Notes: generated by a model not told the origin, from the sequence alone. 64,000 nucleotides of DNA from Alviniconcha marisindica (GCA_018857735.1 JABMCL010002295.1:1936001-2000000), one strand, 5' to 3'. Shown: positions 47,959 through 57,330, counted from the stretch's first letter. Program-made: numbers and translations.

Positions 47959-48037
<79 letters not shown>

Positions 48038-51000
48038 ACAATACAATACTGGATGCAGTGCAGTGTTAGATCTTTTTATTACCAGTACCGTTTCAGACTG
48101 GATATATATATATATATATAATTATGTTATGCAAGACACGCCACGCCACCCACGCGCCAGCCCCGCCCACATTATTCTTAAGTGTTTCTAACCTTACCCT
48201 CACCCCCAGCACCCCTGGCAGGCCTCCTCCCATCCCTCCAACAGGCATATCTGTTTCTGTGTTGCACTTGTTCCTTCTCTGAAAACTGAACTGTCACATT
48301 GTTGAGATAATAAACTCCAGATGTCTTTCTTTACGCTATTATAGCAAGTGCCTCCGAGCTCTCTCTGTGTGTGTGTTCTCCCTTCCCCTCCTGTTCTCAT
48401 GGTAAATGCTTTTCTTTTCTTCTTTTTTGAGCAAAAGACAAAATCTGCATTGTGTCAGTGCATGTAACAAAGTAAAGAAGTGATAAGAAAAAAGAAAGAA
48501 AAAAGTGAATCTTTAAAGGCGTGCTCCTGAGTGGCAAACTCAAAGCACTGGTGTGTGACATATATATATTATCCTTCCTCCAAGGAGGAAGGTGCCGGAA
48601 AGCGATGCTGGGAGTGTGCCTGAGTGGTTCATTCCCTGTTTACTAGCTGGGGAAAGGGAAAAAGATACATCTGTGACAGTGTGAAGACAGAGTGCTCTGT
48701 GCCACATCAACTGAGATGAGAAATGATCATTCCTTAATTCTTGAAAAAAGTTAATTGAAGTACTTGCAGTCTCCCTAAACCACCCTCTGATTTATTTGCT
48801 GTCTCTGACTCTGACCCCCCCCCCCCTCCCCTTCCTGTCCCCATGCATATGTGTGTGTGAGTGTGTGTGTGTGTGTTGTGCATTCACACTTACTAGCATA
48901 CATGTGTTTGTTTTACATTGTATCCATCAATAAATTTATAACAGTAATTAGTTGATTTGAGCAGTGTTTGCGGTAAAACAGTCATGTTTTCACAGTTGGG
49001 TATATTTGTTAATGTTTTCACTGTTGGGTATATTTGTTAATGTTTTCACAGTTGGGTATATTTGTGTGTTGCAGCATTCAACCAACATGGCTATCATCAA
49101 GCTCACTCAGCCTCTCTCTCACTTGACAATGGAAACAGTAAGTCCCTGGCTTACCCCTCAGTGAAGCTATTAACTGTTGGAGGTTGCACCTGTGGTGGTG
49201 CTTTATGTGCCAGTGTTTACTTGCATGCCAGGTGACAGTTGCTGTGGGCAATTCAGGTCTGTGGTGTGCCCCTTGTTAGTGTGATATGATATCTCTAGAG
49301 CACTGTTAGTTCCCTTTGCTGATTTTAATTGTAGCTGTGACATAATCCTGACATAATACATGTTTGTAGGGGTGGGTGTCACAGAACGGTTACCCCTTTT
49401 ATTTTCGTTGGTATACATGTAGTGTCATATCTAAAGAATCTTAACCCATTCCAAGATTATCAGTTTGAGTTAGATGTGTGGACAGTTATTTTGGTACATT
49501 TATACTTTCTCTTCTTTTTTTATTTTTTGTAGCTTTATAATGCTGTACTACAGATTTACAGATTTTTACTGTTGTGTCTTCAGGATAAATTTTGCTTTCT
49601 TATGCCACTATTTAAGTAGTTTGTTGTGGTGTCTTCTTTCTGTTTGTGTTAGGCAGCTGCCTTTATTGCAGTACATTTATTTTAGTCTGAAAAAGACAGC
49701 ACTATGGGTTGGAAAGGGTGGAGGGTGGAGGGGGGAGGGGGGGGGGATGTTGGGAGAGAATACAATGTCTGGTAAAATAAACTTCAAGAAGATGTGAGGT
49801 AAGGTGACAGGCATGTCATGTGTACACAGTGTAGATGTATAATATTTGCTTTACAGAGACTCATAGGACTTCAACAGCATCCTTGGTTTATATTTTTGTT
49901 GTTAATGTTATTATTTTAGAAATCACGCATAGCATTTTTGTACAATAGATGACTTGTTATGAGCGCTGTGGCTTTAATTAAAAGTGTTTCTCTGTGTGTC
50001 TGCACAGTGGCAATACTGACTATCATCTTGGTCACGGGAGGAATTGTGTTGCTGGTCCTGCTGCTTGTGTTCCTGATATTTCGCAGGCGGTGAGTTGTTT
50101 TCCTTGTAACATCACAGAGTGACATTGTTTGTTCTTTAGACAAAAAAAGACAAAAACAAACAAAAAAAGGCCAAAGAGGAAGACAACTAACTGAATCAGT
50201 TTAATTTTCAAGTGATTTTAAAGGTTTGAGGTGAATAACATCTCAAGATGAATAACATCTCAAAAAAGTCAAAATGACCTCGGGCTCTTCCGAAGTTAAA
50301 TAAATGCCAAGGTTACTGAAAGTACATGATGTTGTTTGCAGATGTCTTTATTATGTAAAAAAAGAAAACAAAAACAAAAAACAGAGCTCTTTTTTATTGA
50401 CCAGATAACCTTTAGGCAATTGCTGCAGTTTGGTTTGGGTCATTGAGAGCAGTTTGAAATGGCAGAGCTCAAAGCGGATTGCAGTAATGTTAAGCTGTGG
50501 ATTTCATCTGCACAGGCTGCAGATTGTATGAACTCTTTTATGGTGTGTTTCAGTTACAACTACAAGAAAGCTATGGGGCAGCCTGCAGTGCACTTTGAGA
50601 ATCGAAACTACAACCACGCTCGTGAGCCTCTCCCACTTCCTCCAGCCCCCCACTCGTCTCACCCCCGCCCCTCCAGCGACCTGTACCTCACCCCCGTGGA
50701 AGTGGGAGCCATGTATGAGGAGGTCCAGAAACCCAACGGCGTAGCCACCCACATGTTCAAAGACACGGGCAGTTACCACAGCTCACCGTCAGCCACCCTC
50801 ACCACCCAGAGTGATGAAATGCTGGGAGCCTGCGGTGGGATGCCAGCAACGGACCTGGATAACGCCTCTACTCCGCTGGTTTCGGCGGCTGAAGGGGCGG
50901 CCTTCTTGGGGCAGTCGGAGGAGAGCCTGCACAGCATGTCGGGGAGTCTGACGCAGAAAATTAGCAACGTTCACAACGACTACGTGGACATGAATGGTAG

Positions 51001-51217
51001 CCCAGTGGTGCCGCCACGTGGCAGCCATGATGTGGAGCCTGCACCCAAGCTTGAGGACAGCAAGGGGCTGAAGTCCAAGGACAGCGCTATCAGCAGCAGC
51101 AACGGCAGTGACGGGACGGTGACCCACAAAGAGAGCAAGCAGCCCCTTGACCCCGGCTACAGCAACCTGACCACTTCACAAGACCGCTGTGAGAACTTGT
51201 ATGAACACCTTCCCTGA
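30450..51217 (+). CDS. Type I transmembrane C-type lectin receptor with ITAM-like cytoplasmic tail (complete, 7 exons)
   Basis: Predicted cell-surface receptor of 508 residues. Exons: 30450-30507, 40569-40844, 42364-42528, 43823-44041, 49075-49137, 50008-50089, 50554-51217; all GT-AG and all in frame to TGA. Order: signal peptide (MCATGLILAVVLIVGVWNV), C-type lectin domain with six cysteines (long form) and WLGA core, stalk with 13 consecutive Thr, a 23-25-residue hydrophobic helix followed by RRR stop-transfer, and a 220-residue tail. The domain order resembles layilin and chondrolectin, but the tail is longer and unrelated to what I remember of them. The carbohydrate site is EPS rather than EPN/QPD, so sugar binding is uncertain. 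Tail motifs: Pro-rich PLPLPPAPHSSHPRP, YEEV, YVDM, and terminal YSNL-x10-YEHL. The start at 30450 is preferred over an in-frame ATG at 30324 because it places the hydrophobic core at the N-terminus and has A at -3. First AATAAA after the stop is at 53023. Confidence 0.9.
31224..31252 (-). repeat. SINE-like tail, reverse orientation
   Basis: Reads ttggtgttttacgcccagtc on +, the reverse complement of gactgggcgtaaaacaccaa. The same tail in forward orientation is at 63175-63207, where it runs into a TTAC microsatellite. Confidence 0.6.
31911..31980. repeat. 70-bp duplicate flanking family A, left copy
   Basis: tacttttcacagctgacttt...ctcacaaaactgacag matches 32540-32600 (tacttttcacagttgatatt...ttcacaaagctgacag). 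The pair brackets repeat family A copy 2, so it may be part of the same element. Confidence 0.7.
31994..32376. repeat. Dispersed repeat family A, copy 2
   Basis: Collinear with 3665-3985; see that entry for shared blocks. Contains several CTAGTA and AGTAGT short repeats between the conserved blocks. Confidence 0.8.
33216..34402 (+). mobile_element. Candidate solo LTR
   Basis: Starts TGTACTG, ends ...CACTCCA, and is flanked by TTAC on both sides (33212-33215 and 34403-34406; the match extends to CATTAC). AATAAA at 34313 lies about 85 bp before the end, as in an LTR R/U5 layout. Internal GC-richer segments differ from the surroundings. No internal retrotransposon coding region is present. Boundaries are a proposal; other TG...CA pairs are possible. 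Confidence 0.35.
35680..35820. repeat. ~85-bp tandem duplication
   Basis: ttgttttgagaattacaRtaca...ggcgKccggtcacSgKgac occurs twice (from about 35683 and 35764). Then follows a C-rich stretch with a 31-bp duplicate containing gcgccacgcgcatacacacc (35858-35920). Confidence 0.8.
37020..37083 (-). repeat. Dispersed repeat family D, copy 2
   Basis: The reverse complement contains gctcaggagttgtgtta...aggtggccgtccaggg, matching 27788-27850. Confidence 0.6.
37754..37831 (-). mobile_element. tRNA-derived SINE head (or tRNA pseudogene)
   Basis: On the - strand a perfect A box TGGCCTAGCGG (37822-37812) and a perfect B box GGTTCGAATCC (37772-37762) lie at tRNA-like spacing with a GCC/GGC D stem. The anticodon stem does not pair and the acceptor stem pairs imperfectly, so a functional tRNA is unlikely. 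Mollusc SINEs have this kind of head. Confidence 0.7.
38142..38162. repeat. GA microsatellite
   Basis: Uninterrupted (GA)n. Confidence 0.9.
40569..40844 (+). CDS. Lectin receptor exon 2: N-terminal half of the C-type lectin domain
   Basis: 92 residues from the mature N-terminus ASTEGCPD through CYLFVNHEQYWKRARDDCWN and MGGEMLSLKDEKT to WLGASYSRGRWRWTTG. Contains three of six cysteines and the WIG-like WLG core. A potential N-glycosylation site NGT lies just before the second cysteine. Confidence 0.92.
40864..40945 (+). repeat. Short family B-like repeat (AATAATAACAATGG head)
   Basis: aataataacaatggaaatttgtaaagcgcctaccc..tcaaagcactgaacaa resembles the head of 11366-11430. It lies 20 bp after the exon 2 donor. 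Confidence 0.5.
41031..41106. repeat. CA microsatellite
   Basis: (CA)n of about 76 bp with one interruption. Confidence 0.95.
41637..42010. repeat. ~187-bp tandem duplication with internal GA and poly-C variation
   Basis: Two units begin gaggaggttccattcagact (41638 and 41825) and end tgatagtgtttatgataat. They differ mainly in the lengths of the GA run and the C run. Confidence 0.95.
42249..42363 (+). repeat. ~58-bp duplication at lectin exon 3 acceptor
   Basis: tacagaaayatgcactgtgatga...ttgccttccttctgaat occurs twice; the second ends in the functional acceptor tctgacag (42356-42363), while the first ends tttgaaag and lacks a good AG acceptor context. Confidence 0.9.
42364..42528 (+). CDS. 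Lectin receptor exon 3: C-terminal half of the C-type lectin domain
   Basis: Encodes VEYSNWAPGEPSKLLGVFSV, EDCALMRRDDNWKWHDYICG and YHYNYICEF, with the last three cysteines. The Ca2+ site-2 motif reads EPS and the WND motif reads WHD, both altered. Confidence 0.92.
43823..44041 (+). CDS. Lectin receptor exon 4: Thr-rich stalk
   Basis: 73 codons: PVED, 13 consecutive Thr, then a His/Pro/Gly-rich segment (SDHHLYPPWDMRGQEVHSMV, DHSAHGG). Likely O-glycosylated extracellular spacer. Donor gtgggt is followed almost at once by a 2-kb degenerate repeat. Confidence 0.8.
44050..46005 (+). repeat. Degenerate minisatellite, ~30 units
   Basis: Roughly 60-75 bp units with the core gtggtggctcttcagacagtgtcttg...ttgctgctg...gttagcatg. 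Homogeneity rises toward the 3' end: a higher-order duplication of about 148 bp is seen at 45664-45811 and 45812-45957 (ctgctgcagaatgttgtagc, ggtgagggactgctggg). Lies in lectin intron 4. Confidence 0.85.
47114..47200. repeat. TG microsatellite
   Basis: (TG)n of about 87 bp with one GA interruption. Confidence 0.95.
47671..47718. repeat. TCTG tetranucleotide microsatellite
   Basis: About 12 uninterrupted CTGT units. Confidence 0.95.
47899..48034. repeat. Compound TCTG / TC microsatellite
   Basis: About 13 TCTG units followed by about 29 TC units at 47976-48034. Confidence 0.95.
48515..48745 (+). repeat. Dispersed repeat family C, copy 2
   Basis: ccttcctccaaggaggaagg followed by tgccggaaagcgatgct, as at 28806-28845, with caaactcaaagcactggt upstream and acagagtgctctgtgccac downstream. 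Confidence 0.75.
48977..49074 (+). repeat. Three ~32-bp tandem units up to the lectin exon 5 acceptor
   Basis: atgttttcacWgttgggtat then atttgttaa, three times; the last unit runs into gtgttgcag|cattc. Two of the three units contain a cryptic ttttcacag. Confidence 0.9.
49075..49137 (+). CDS. Lectin receptor exon 5: juxtamembrane stalk
   Basis: 21 codons (FNQHGYHQAHSASLSLDNGN), symmetric phase 1, so skipping would keep frame. Acceptor gttgcag, donor gtaagt. Supported by frame continuity only. Confidence 0.7.
50008..50089 (+). CDS. Lectin receptor exon 6: transmembrane helix
   Basis: Encodes AILTIILVTGGIVLLVLLLV and FLIFRRR, an uninterrupted hydrophobic span with a basic stop-transfer. This sets type I topology, with the lectin domain outside. 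Confidence 0.93.
50554..51217 (+). CDS. Lectin receptor exon 7: cytoplasmic signalling tail
   Basis: 220 residues. Visible motifs in order: YNYKKAMG, Pro-rich PLPLPPAPHSSHPRP (possible SH3 ligand), SSDLYLTPVEV, MYEEV, DYVDMNG (YxxM, PI3K p85-type), and the C-terminal DPGYSNL-x10-YEHLP (YxN plus ITAM-like spacing). Binding partners are inference from motif rules. GC-rich coding sequence contrasts with flanking introns. Confidence 0.92.
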
Positions 51218-51649
51218 ATGGACCACCCTCTCTACTTTGGTGGAGGGGACGGACGGTGAAAGTTTTCGTGACAATACAGGAACTGAGGTGGTTCACTTTA
51301 ATCTGTCTGCTTCTGATTTACTTATGCAGTATTGAAGCTGTGAGTAGGTTAAGGGACAAGGGTGTGCAAACATGATCCTGGTGATGGACATAACTCACTG
51401 AGACTGGTGCTTATTGTAAGTGTACCTGCACACCTCTTATGTGCCAGCACCACGCAAGTGAACTTTGGTGTAAAACCAAACTAGCAAGCAAGAGTAGCAA
51501 CCTCTTATGCACTGTACAAAATAACAGAGCATGCAATGCTTCAAACGTTTTTTTCAGCAAATTGGAACTGTGAATATGTTACCTAAACAGCATTTTTCTA
51601 CATAGCACTATGGTTGGTTGGCTTTAAAGTACACAAGCCAGCTATGGAC

Positions 51650-51857
51650 TCATCACTACCACCTGTTTGCCAACATTCACTGCCTTGGTCTGTCTTACTC
51701 AGCTGACATGTGAGACAGGCCCGCAAACCTTAGAACATGTTCTGCAGTTCTGCTCCCTGTACAAAGAAGGAGTGTCTGTCACACTCAGCTGACACGTGAG
51801 ACAGGCCCACAAACCTTAGAACATGTTCTGCAGTTCTGCTCCCTGTAGAAAGAAGGA
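51650..51857 (+). mobile_element. Decayed non-LTR retrotransposon (LINE) ORF end, part 1
   Basis: One frame reads QLTCETGPQTLEHVLQFCSL then YKEG, like the C-terminal Cys-His segment after the reverse transcriptase of RTE/Jockey-type mollusc LINEs. It is present as two tandem copies of about 87 bp, and the frame is broken elsewhere. Part 2 lies after an inserted SINE. Confidence 0.55.
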
Positions 51858-52203
51858 GTCAGTGGTGCCGAGCAGGAGCACTTGGTCTTGAAAGCCGAAG
51901 TTGAGCACGATTGAGTGTGGTCACTAAATGGATGTGTGACCATTAGGTGCTAGGCTTTCGAGATTTCTCCGGAGTCAAATTCTGTGAAGATGCTACAAAA
52001 GTCCTTTGGATGAGACTATAAACCAAAGTCCCCCTGTGTGTATGGGCAGGCAAAAAGATCACATACGCATGTTAAAGATCCTGTGGTCTGTGTCAGAGTT
52101 TGGTGGATTGTGGAAACATCAAAATAACACAGCATGCACTAAAACTGTAAAAGTGTCAGAGCCTTCAGAGCGTTGAAGTTGAACACTACAGAAGAAGAAG
52201 GGA
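51858..52203 (+). mobile_element. 5S-rRNA-like SINE nested in the LINE
   Basis: The first ~90 bp (51875-51957) align by eye with the 3' half of 5S rRNA: gaagttgagcac, tggatgtgtgacc, aggtgctaggct, i.e. the box A, intermediate element and box C region. Then a body with cctttggatgagactataaa and a (GAA)n tail. Flanking aagaagga on both sides (51850-51857 and about 52206-52213) fits a target duplication and restores the LINE frame. Confidence 0.7.
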
Positions 52204-52395
52204 GAAGAAGGAACCACAGACACAGCACTGGCCCCAAGGAGCCACTCTCAAAGGAAGGCTCTTGGGCTCCAAAGAGGACCTGCTACAGACAACCAAGGTC
52301 ATCAATACCATCAACCTAGATGTCTGAGGAGGAGGACCTGCTGCAGACAACCGAGGTCATCAATACCATCAACCTAGATGTCTGAGGACCTGCTG
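52204..52395 (+). mobile_element. Decayed LINE ORF end, part 2
   Basis: A frame reads WPQGATLKGRLLGSKEDLLQ and TTKVINTINLDV-stop, like the extreme C-terminus of mollusc LINE ORF2 proteins (W-P ... L-G-S ... L). The last ~55 bp are tandemly duplicated (from about 52275 and 52330). Confidence 0.55.
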
Positions 52396-54662
52396 CAGAA
52401 CGCCTAAGAAGATGCGCACGAGCTTGTGTGTGACTTGGCTGGCTAGAGGTGGACTGTGAAAGAAATGACTGTACAAATGGAGTGCTGAGACTGACAGAGT
52501 TTAGTGAAGTAGAATGACATGTAGAATGACACCTTAACAGCATGCAGTGTCAGTTTTTATGGGCTGTCTGTAGCTGCAGACAAAGGTGGCTTAGAACTGT
52601 TGTTGATGTGTGGTGCAGATTTCACAGGTACTGCTTTCTGATTGATTATTACATCAGGAGAACTAGAAACAGTGTTTTTTTCATAGCTTCATCACAACGT
52701 AGCCATCAGACTCTGTGACGGAACAGATTTAAAAAGAGCTGAGTGCTGGCTTATAGTGTAAAGCAGCTTACGTGAGCTTTTATTGATGATGTCACATACA
52801 GCTGAAATATTTAAGTTGTATGTCCACTTCTTCATTTGTGACACAGGTATTGGATATTCAATATATGTTATGTACACTGCTGACGGGTCTGACAGTGGAG
52901 GATAAACAGAAGACACATGAAGAGCAGGCGTGCATTGGTAACATTGAAAGCCAGCGTGCTTTGGTAGCAGTGTGTGAAACTGGTCAGCAGCAAATATCTT
53001 GGGCCCATATAGATGAAGAGCAAATAAAGTTAAAGGTCCTAATCCCAGTCTGCTTAAGCGTACATAAATCTGGTTCTCCTTCCTCATGCATGAGTCATCA
53101 ATAGGCTGAAAAATAGCAATTTGCTTTTGTTTATTTTTAGATCAGGAAAGTCCCTTGATGTATGCAAGTGCAGTTGAAAACTGAAAACAGATTGGACACC
53201 ACATGACAACAATTTCAAACTGTAGCAGATGTCAGTGACCCTATCCCAGTTGAGATTTTCCTGTCCCTCTGTTTGTTGTCTGTGTTGACTGTGATGTTTG
53301 TTGATGTACGAACCCAATTTGCTTGAATAATTTGTGGTCTTAATTGCATATATGGGATTGCATTGGTCCGTAGAAGTGTTTGTTTTTCTCCTCAGTAGTA
53401 GTTTTTCTCCTCAGTAGTAGCTTCTGTTGGTAATGATGGTTTCATGCAGCCATTTTTATACAGCGGTTAGGCTGCTTAAATGTCAAAACATGAGTCTAGC
53501 TTTAAATGCATTTAGGCTATACTTTTATGTGCCAACTTTTTCAGTGTCGTCACCATTTAGAGAATATTAAATGCAATTTGGGGGGCTGTTTGTTGTTCAT
53601 GCATATGGGCCCTGATCTTGAAATGATCTGTTCCCGCTGACAGAATATGGATTAGCTCATTTGAACTTTTGGATGCTGTTGATCAATATTGTCTTTTGTT
53701 CAATATTTGATGTCTAGTCATGTTCATTTCTCGGCAGTCAAGACATTCTTGACTGGCTCCTATGACTAGGTGTCTAGACAGGATCATTGACAGTCAAAAG
53801 TGTGTTGGTTGCTCAGGCCTCAAGTGGCTCCTCACACATGTGTTTCTTGATGGTCCAGATGGTGTCTTGCTCGATTCTAATCTATACACAAGAGGCAAGG
53901 TCAAGAACAGTTCGCTCAGCGGTCAAGGCTTTGTCCTGGTTAGTATTTGAGTGGCTAGTGGTGGGCGATGTTTCTCAATGGTCAGTATAATACGTTGGTT
54001 GGTTCTTGAGGTACTGGTGCAGACTGTTCAAAATCAAAAGGAATGAATTACTACTAGGGCAATTGCAATATGATTCCCAGCATGTTGACAGTCTGGTTTT
54101 AGCTACCCAGACATTCAATGTCTGAGTCGCTGCGTCAGTTACCAGTAATTGCATAATTTGGATTGGTATCGGTGTGAGAGGGCTTGCAGTATGTATGTGT
54201 GACTTTGTGTAGCATCTGGTGTGTGTGTGTGTGTGTGTGTACTTACGCGCATGTATGTGTGTGTGCATGCATGGATGTTTGACTGTGTGTAGCATGCATG
54301 TGCATGTTTTTAACTGTGCAGCATGCATGCGTGCGTGTCAGAGGGAGAGAGATCATACTGCTGCAAAATGACTGTGATGACAGACACATTGACATAATTT
54401 GTACATAATATTCGGTTAGTGGCCGCTTTTACATTACAGTGACTGTAAGTATGCATGCATTTTTTGTTTTATTGACTTGTCCTTGTGTGGCATGGCACAG
54501 CATATCTGTAACTGTTTACAAGGTACAGGCATGGAAATCTTCAACCAATTGCGTAAAGTCAGACATTTGGGGAGAGTGTGAAAGCTTGCAAAATCCTATA
54601 ATCGTACTACGTTATAGAGGAACTTTGCAGGATTTCATAACTAATATATATATCATCTGACT

Positions 54663-54835
54663 CTCATGTTCGATAAGACACAACAAGTTGAGTGTCATGT
54701 ATGAGTCATCAGCTTGTCAGCAGTGTGTCTTACAGAATCAGATTCACATGTTTGAATATATAACACAAACAGGACAAGCTGAGTTTAATGTTCGAGTCAT
54801 TCAGCTTGACAGCAGTAACTCTTACGGAGCGGGTG
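54663..54835. repeat. ~100-bp diverged tandem duplication
   Basis: gacacaacaagttgagtgtcatgtatgagtcatcagcttgtcagcagt parallels acaggacaagctgagtttaatgttcgagtcattcagcttgacagcagt. Confidence 0.7.
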
Positions 54836-55060
54836 CTGGAGTACATGTATTGGACTGTCCTGTCTGCACTTTTAGGACATGATTTGTTTCCTTTTAATTC
54901 TTTTATATTTACCACCGTGTTCAGTCAATATTTTAAGTATTCTGATATTGTGCCAAAGTGTTGACATCAAAATCCATTTTTTTTATGATTTTCTTTTTAC
55001 TTTGGATTTTGGTGATGAAGATTCAAAACTTTGATTAAATTCGGTTCACTGACATTTTTG

Positions 55061-55061
<1 letters not shown>

Positions 55062-55103
<42 letters not shown>
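55062..55103. repeat. TG microsatellite
   Basis: (GT)n of about 42 bp. Confidence 0.95.
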
Positions 55104-55104
<1 letters not shown>

Positions 55105-55748
55105 ATGAAATATCATTTACTCAACACTAAATATTGTATACCTCAGTAAAAGTATTTTAGCTGAAAGCATCAGCTTTCATTTCTGGGACTAGTCATAGTC
55201 TGACTTCTTAAAGATGATGACTAAGATTTCCTCACATACAGTGAAGGATTTAAATGTGCTACATATACAGTTACATATACTTGGTCTCCATCCCTGCCAC
55301 TCGTGTGTGTGTATGTGTGTGTGAAAGAGTTTCTCTCTCTGTCTCTCTCTCTCACAGATCACTCACTTCAGGTGCATGCACCTCACAAAACAAACTTGCA
55401 CAGTTTTATTACAGCCAAGTATTACAGAATCAGGTAAAAGTAATCATTCCATAGTCTAAATGGTTGGGTCCCACTGCTTCAACTCTTTCATATGCAGAAA
55501 CACATATGTGACCCAGCGTACTCCAAGTCATACTTGCGCAAATGCACATATGAGCCTTTTTGTGAAGAGTTTTGCCATTTTTGCTATGTATAAGCTGTTG
55601 TGAGGAGAGAGAGTCTGCATGTACAAGTATGGTATAGTTCCTGAAAAAAAGCATGATTTTCCAATTTACAGAATCACTGTCATGTTGAGGGAGAAGCTGA
55701 GTTTAATGTACAAATGTTTAATGACAGCCATGATAATGGGGTGGAGGT

Positions 55749-55771
55749 GGGGGGGGGGGGGGGGGGGGGGG
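55749..55771. repeat. Poly-G run of about 23
   Basis: Uninterrupted G tract. Confidence 0.95.
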
Positions 55772-56734
55772 CAAAGTGTGAACAATAACAAACAGGTGAC
55801 TTCCTGTCTGAATACATTGCACAACAATAGAAAAAAGGAAAACTAATATTGATACACTGAGCACATGCATTGCAGAACTAACTTGCAAGTAGTCTGTACA
55901 CACATAAAATCAGTTAAATAAAAACAAGTTTTTGTTAACTACACACAAAGTACAAACGCTACTGTTAAGAATTTACTACAGAAAAATGTTAAATAATGCA
56001 CTGACGTTGTATTTGCAGAGCAGTTGATCAGTAATATTAGTTTAATGTGTTTTAAGAAAAGAAAGAAAGAAAAGGAATTAAAAAACAACAACCAAACACT
56101 CCTTAAAAATATATTAATGTTAGTAATGCTACTGCCAAATATTGTCCTCTTTATTAAAATATTCCACACTTCTATGTGTTTTCTTTTAGTAACAGATTTT
56201 GACACCTAAAGTAATCAAGGTCTTTAAAGACAATTTAGTTTTTATGACAGATTTCTAAACATAAGTGGATATAATGGTAGAGTACTGGCTAACAAATATG
56301 TTATTATTAAAATAAAAATGTTTTGCAAAAATATATGCTTGCATTTTCTTGACAGAACACAAACTACATGTTCACATTTTTGGGGGGAGAAATTACATCC
56401 CACTCAGAGAGAGAAAAAAAGAAGAAGTGATGTGATCTGTGAAATATAGTTTCTCTTTCTTTCCCTTGTTAGTAAAGCATTGTCCAATGGGCGAATCATG
56501 GTCCGTAGTCCTTGATCTTTAATCTCATAACATGTAACCCCCTCCCCTCCATCCCCACCCCCAAAAACCCAACAACAACCACACACCCAACAACAAAACA
56601 ATGACCGACTATACATGTACCCTAATGCTAAAAGATTTAACAAAGAAAAAGAAAAAAAGGTGGGGGGGGGGAGGAAGTGGTTAGTCTTACAGCATGAAAG
56701 AAACAGACTGGCTAAACATAATGCTAACAATAAC

Positions 56735-57175
56735 ACAAACAAAGAAGGTTCTCAGTCTTGCAGCAAACAGAGAAACAGAGACCGACTATAAATATCTTTG
56801 CTGGTAATACCACAAAGAAAAAGGCGGTCTGTAGTCTTATGCACAAAAGAAACAGAGACTGACTGAAAGAAACAGATTGACTATAAATATCTTTGCTAGT
56901 AATATCACAAAGAAAAAGGTGGTCTGTAGTTTTATGCACAAAAGAAACAGACTGACCCAAAGAAACAGAGACTGACTATAAATATTTTTACTGGTAATAC
57001 CACAAAGAAAAAGGTGGTCTGTAGTCTTATGCTCAAAAGAAACAGACTGACTGAAACAAACAGACTGACTATTACAAATATCTTTGCTAGTAATACCACA
57101 AAGAAAAAGGTGGTCTGTAGTCTTATGCACCAAAGAAACAGAGACTGACTCTATCTCAATGCTAGCAATATAACA
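56735..57175 (-). repeat. Four-unit ~95-110 bp tandem array downstream of annexin
   Basis: Units carry gactataaatatctttgctRgtaataycacaaagaaaaaggYggtctgtagtcttatgc. An open frame on the - strand (57325-56837) is a by-product of the unit length. It lies past the proposed annexin poly(A) signal. Confidence 0.9.
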
Positions 57176-57330
57176 AAAAACACACACAAAAACTGCTCTT
57201 CGTTCATGGTGGCTGGCTTCCTTCATCAGCTCCAAGAGCAGGACCCCATGACGGTCTGGCACTCTGCAGCCAATTAGCTGATGACCATGCAGCACATCAG
57301 AACCAGCAACAACGCCTCTGCTCAAAAGGT

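Noticed and set aside
47595..48191. 198-codon open frame rich in Cys-Leu-Ser-Val
   Set aside because: It is the translation of TCTG and TC microsatellites.
56837..57325. 162-codon open frame on the - strand with repeated HKTTDHLFLCGITSK
   Set aside because: It is the translation of a tandem array whose unit length happens to stay open; it lies after the annexin stop codon.
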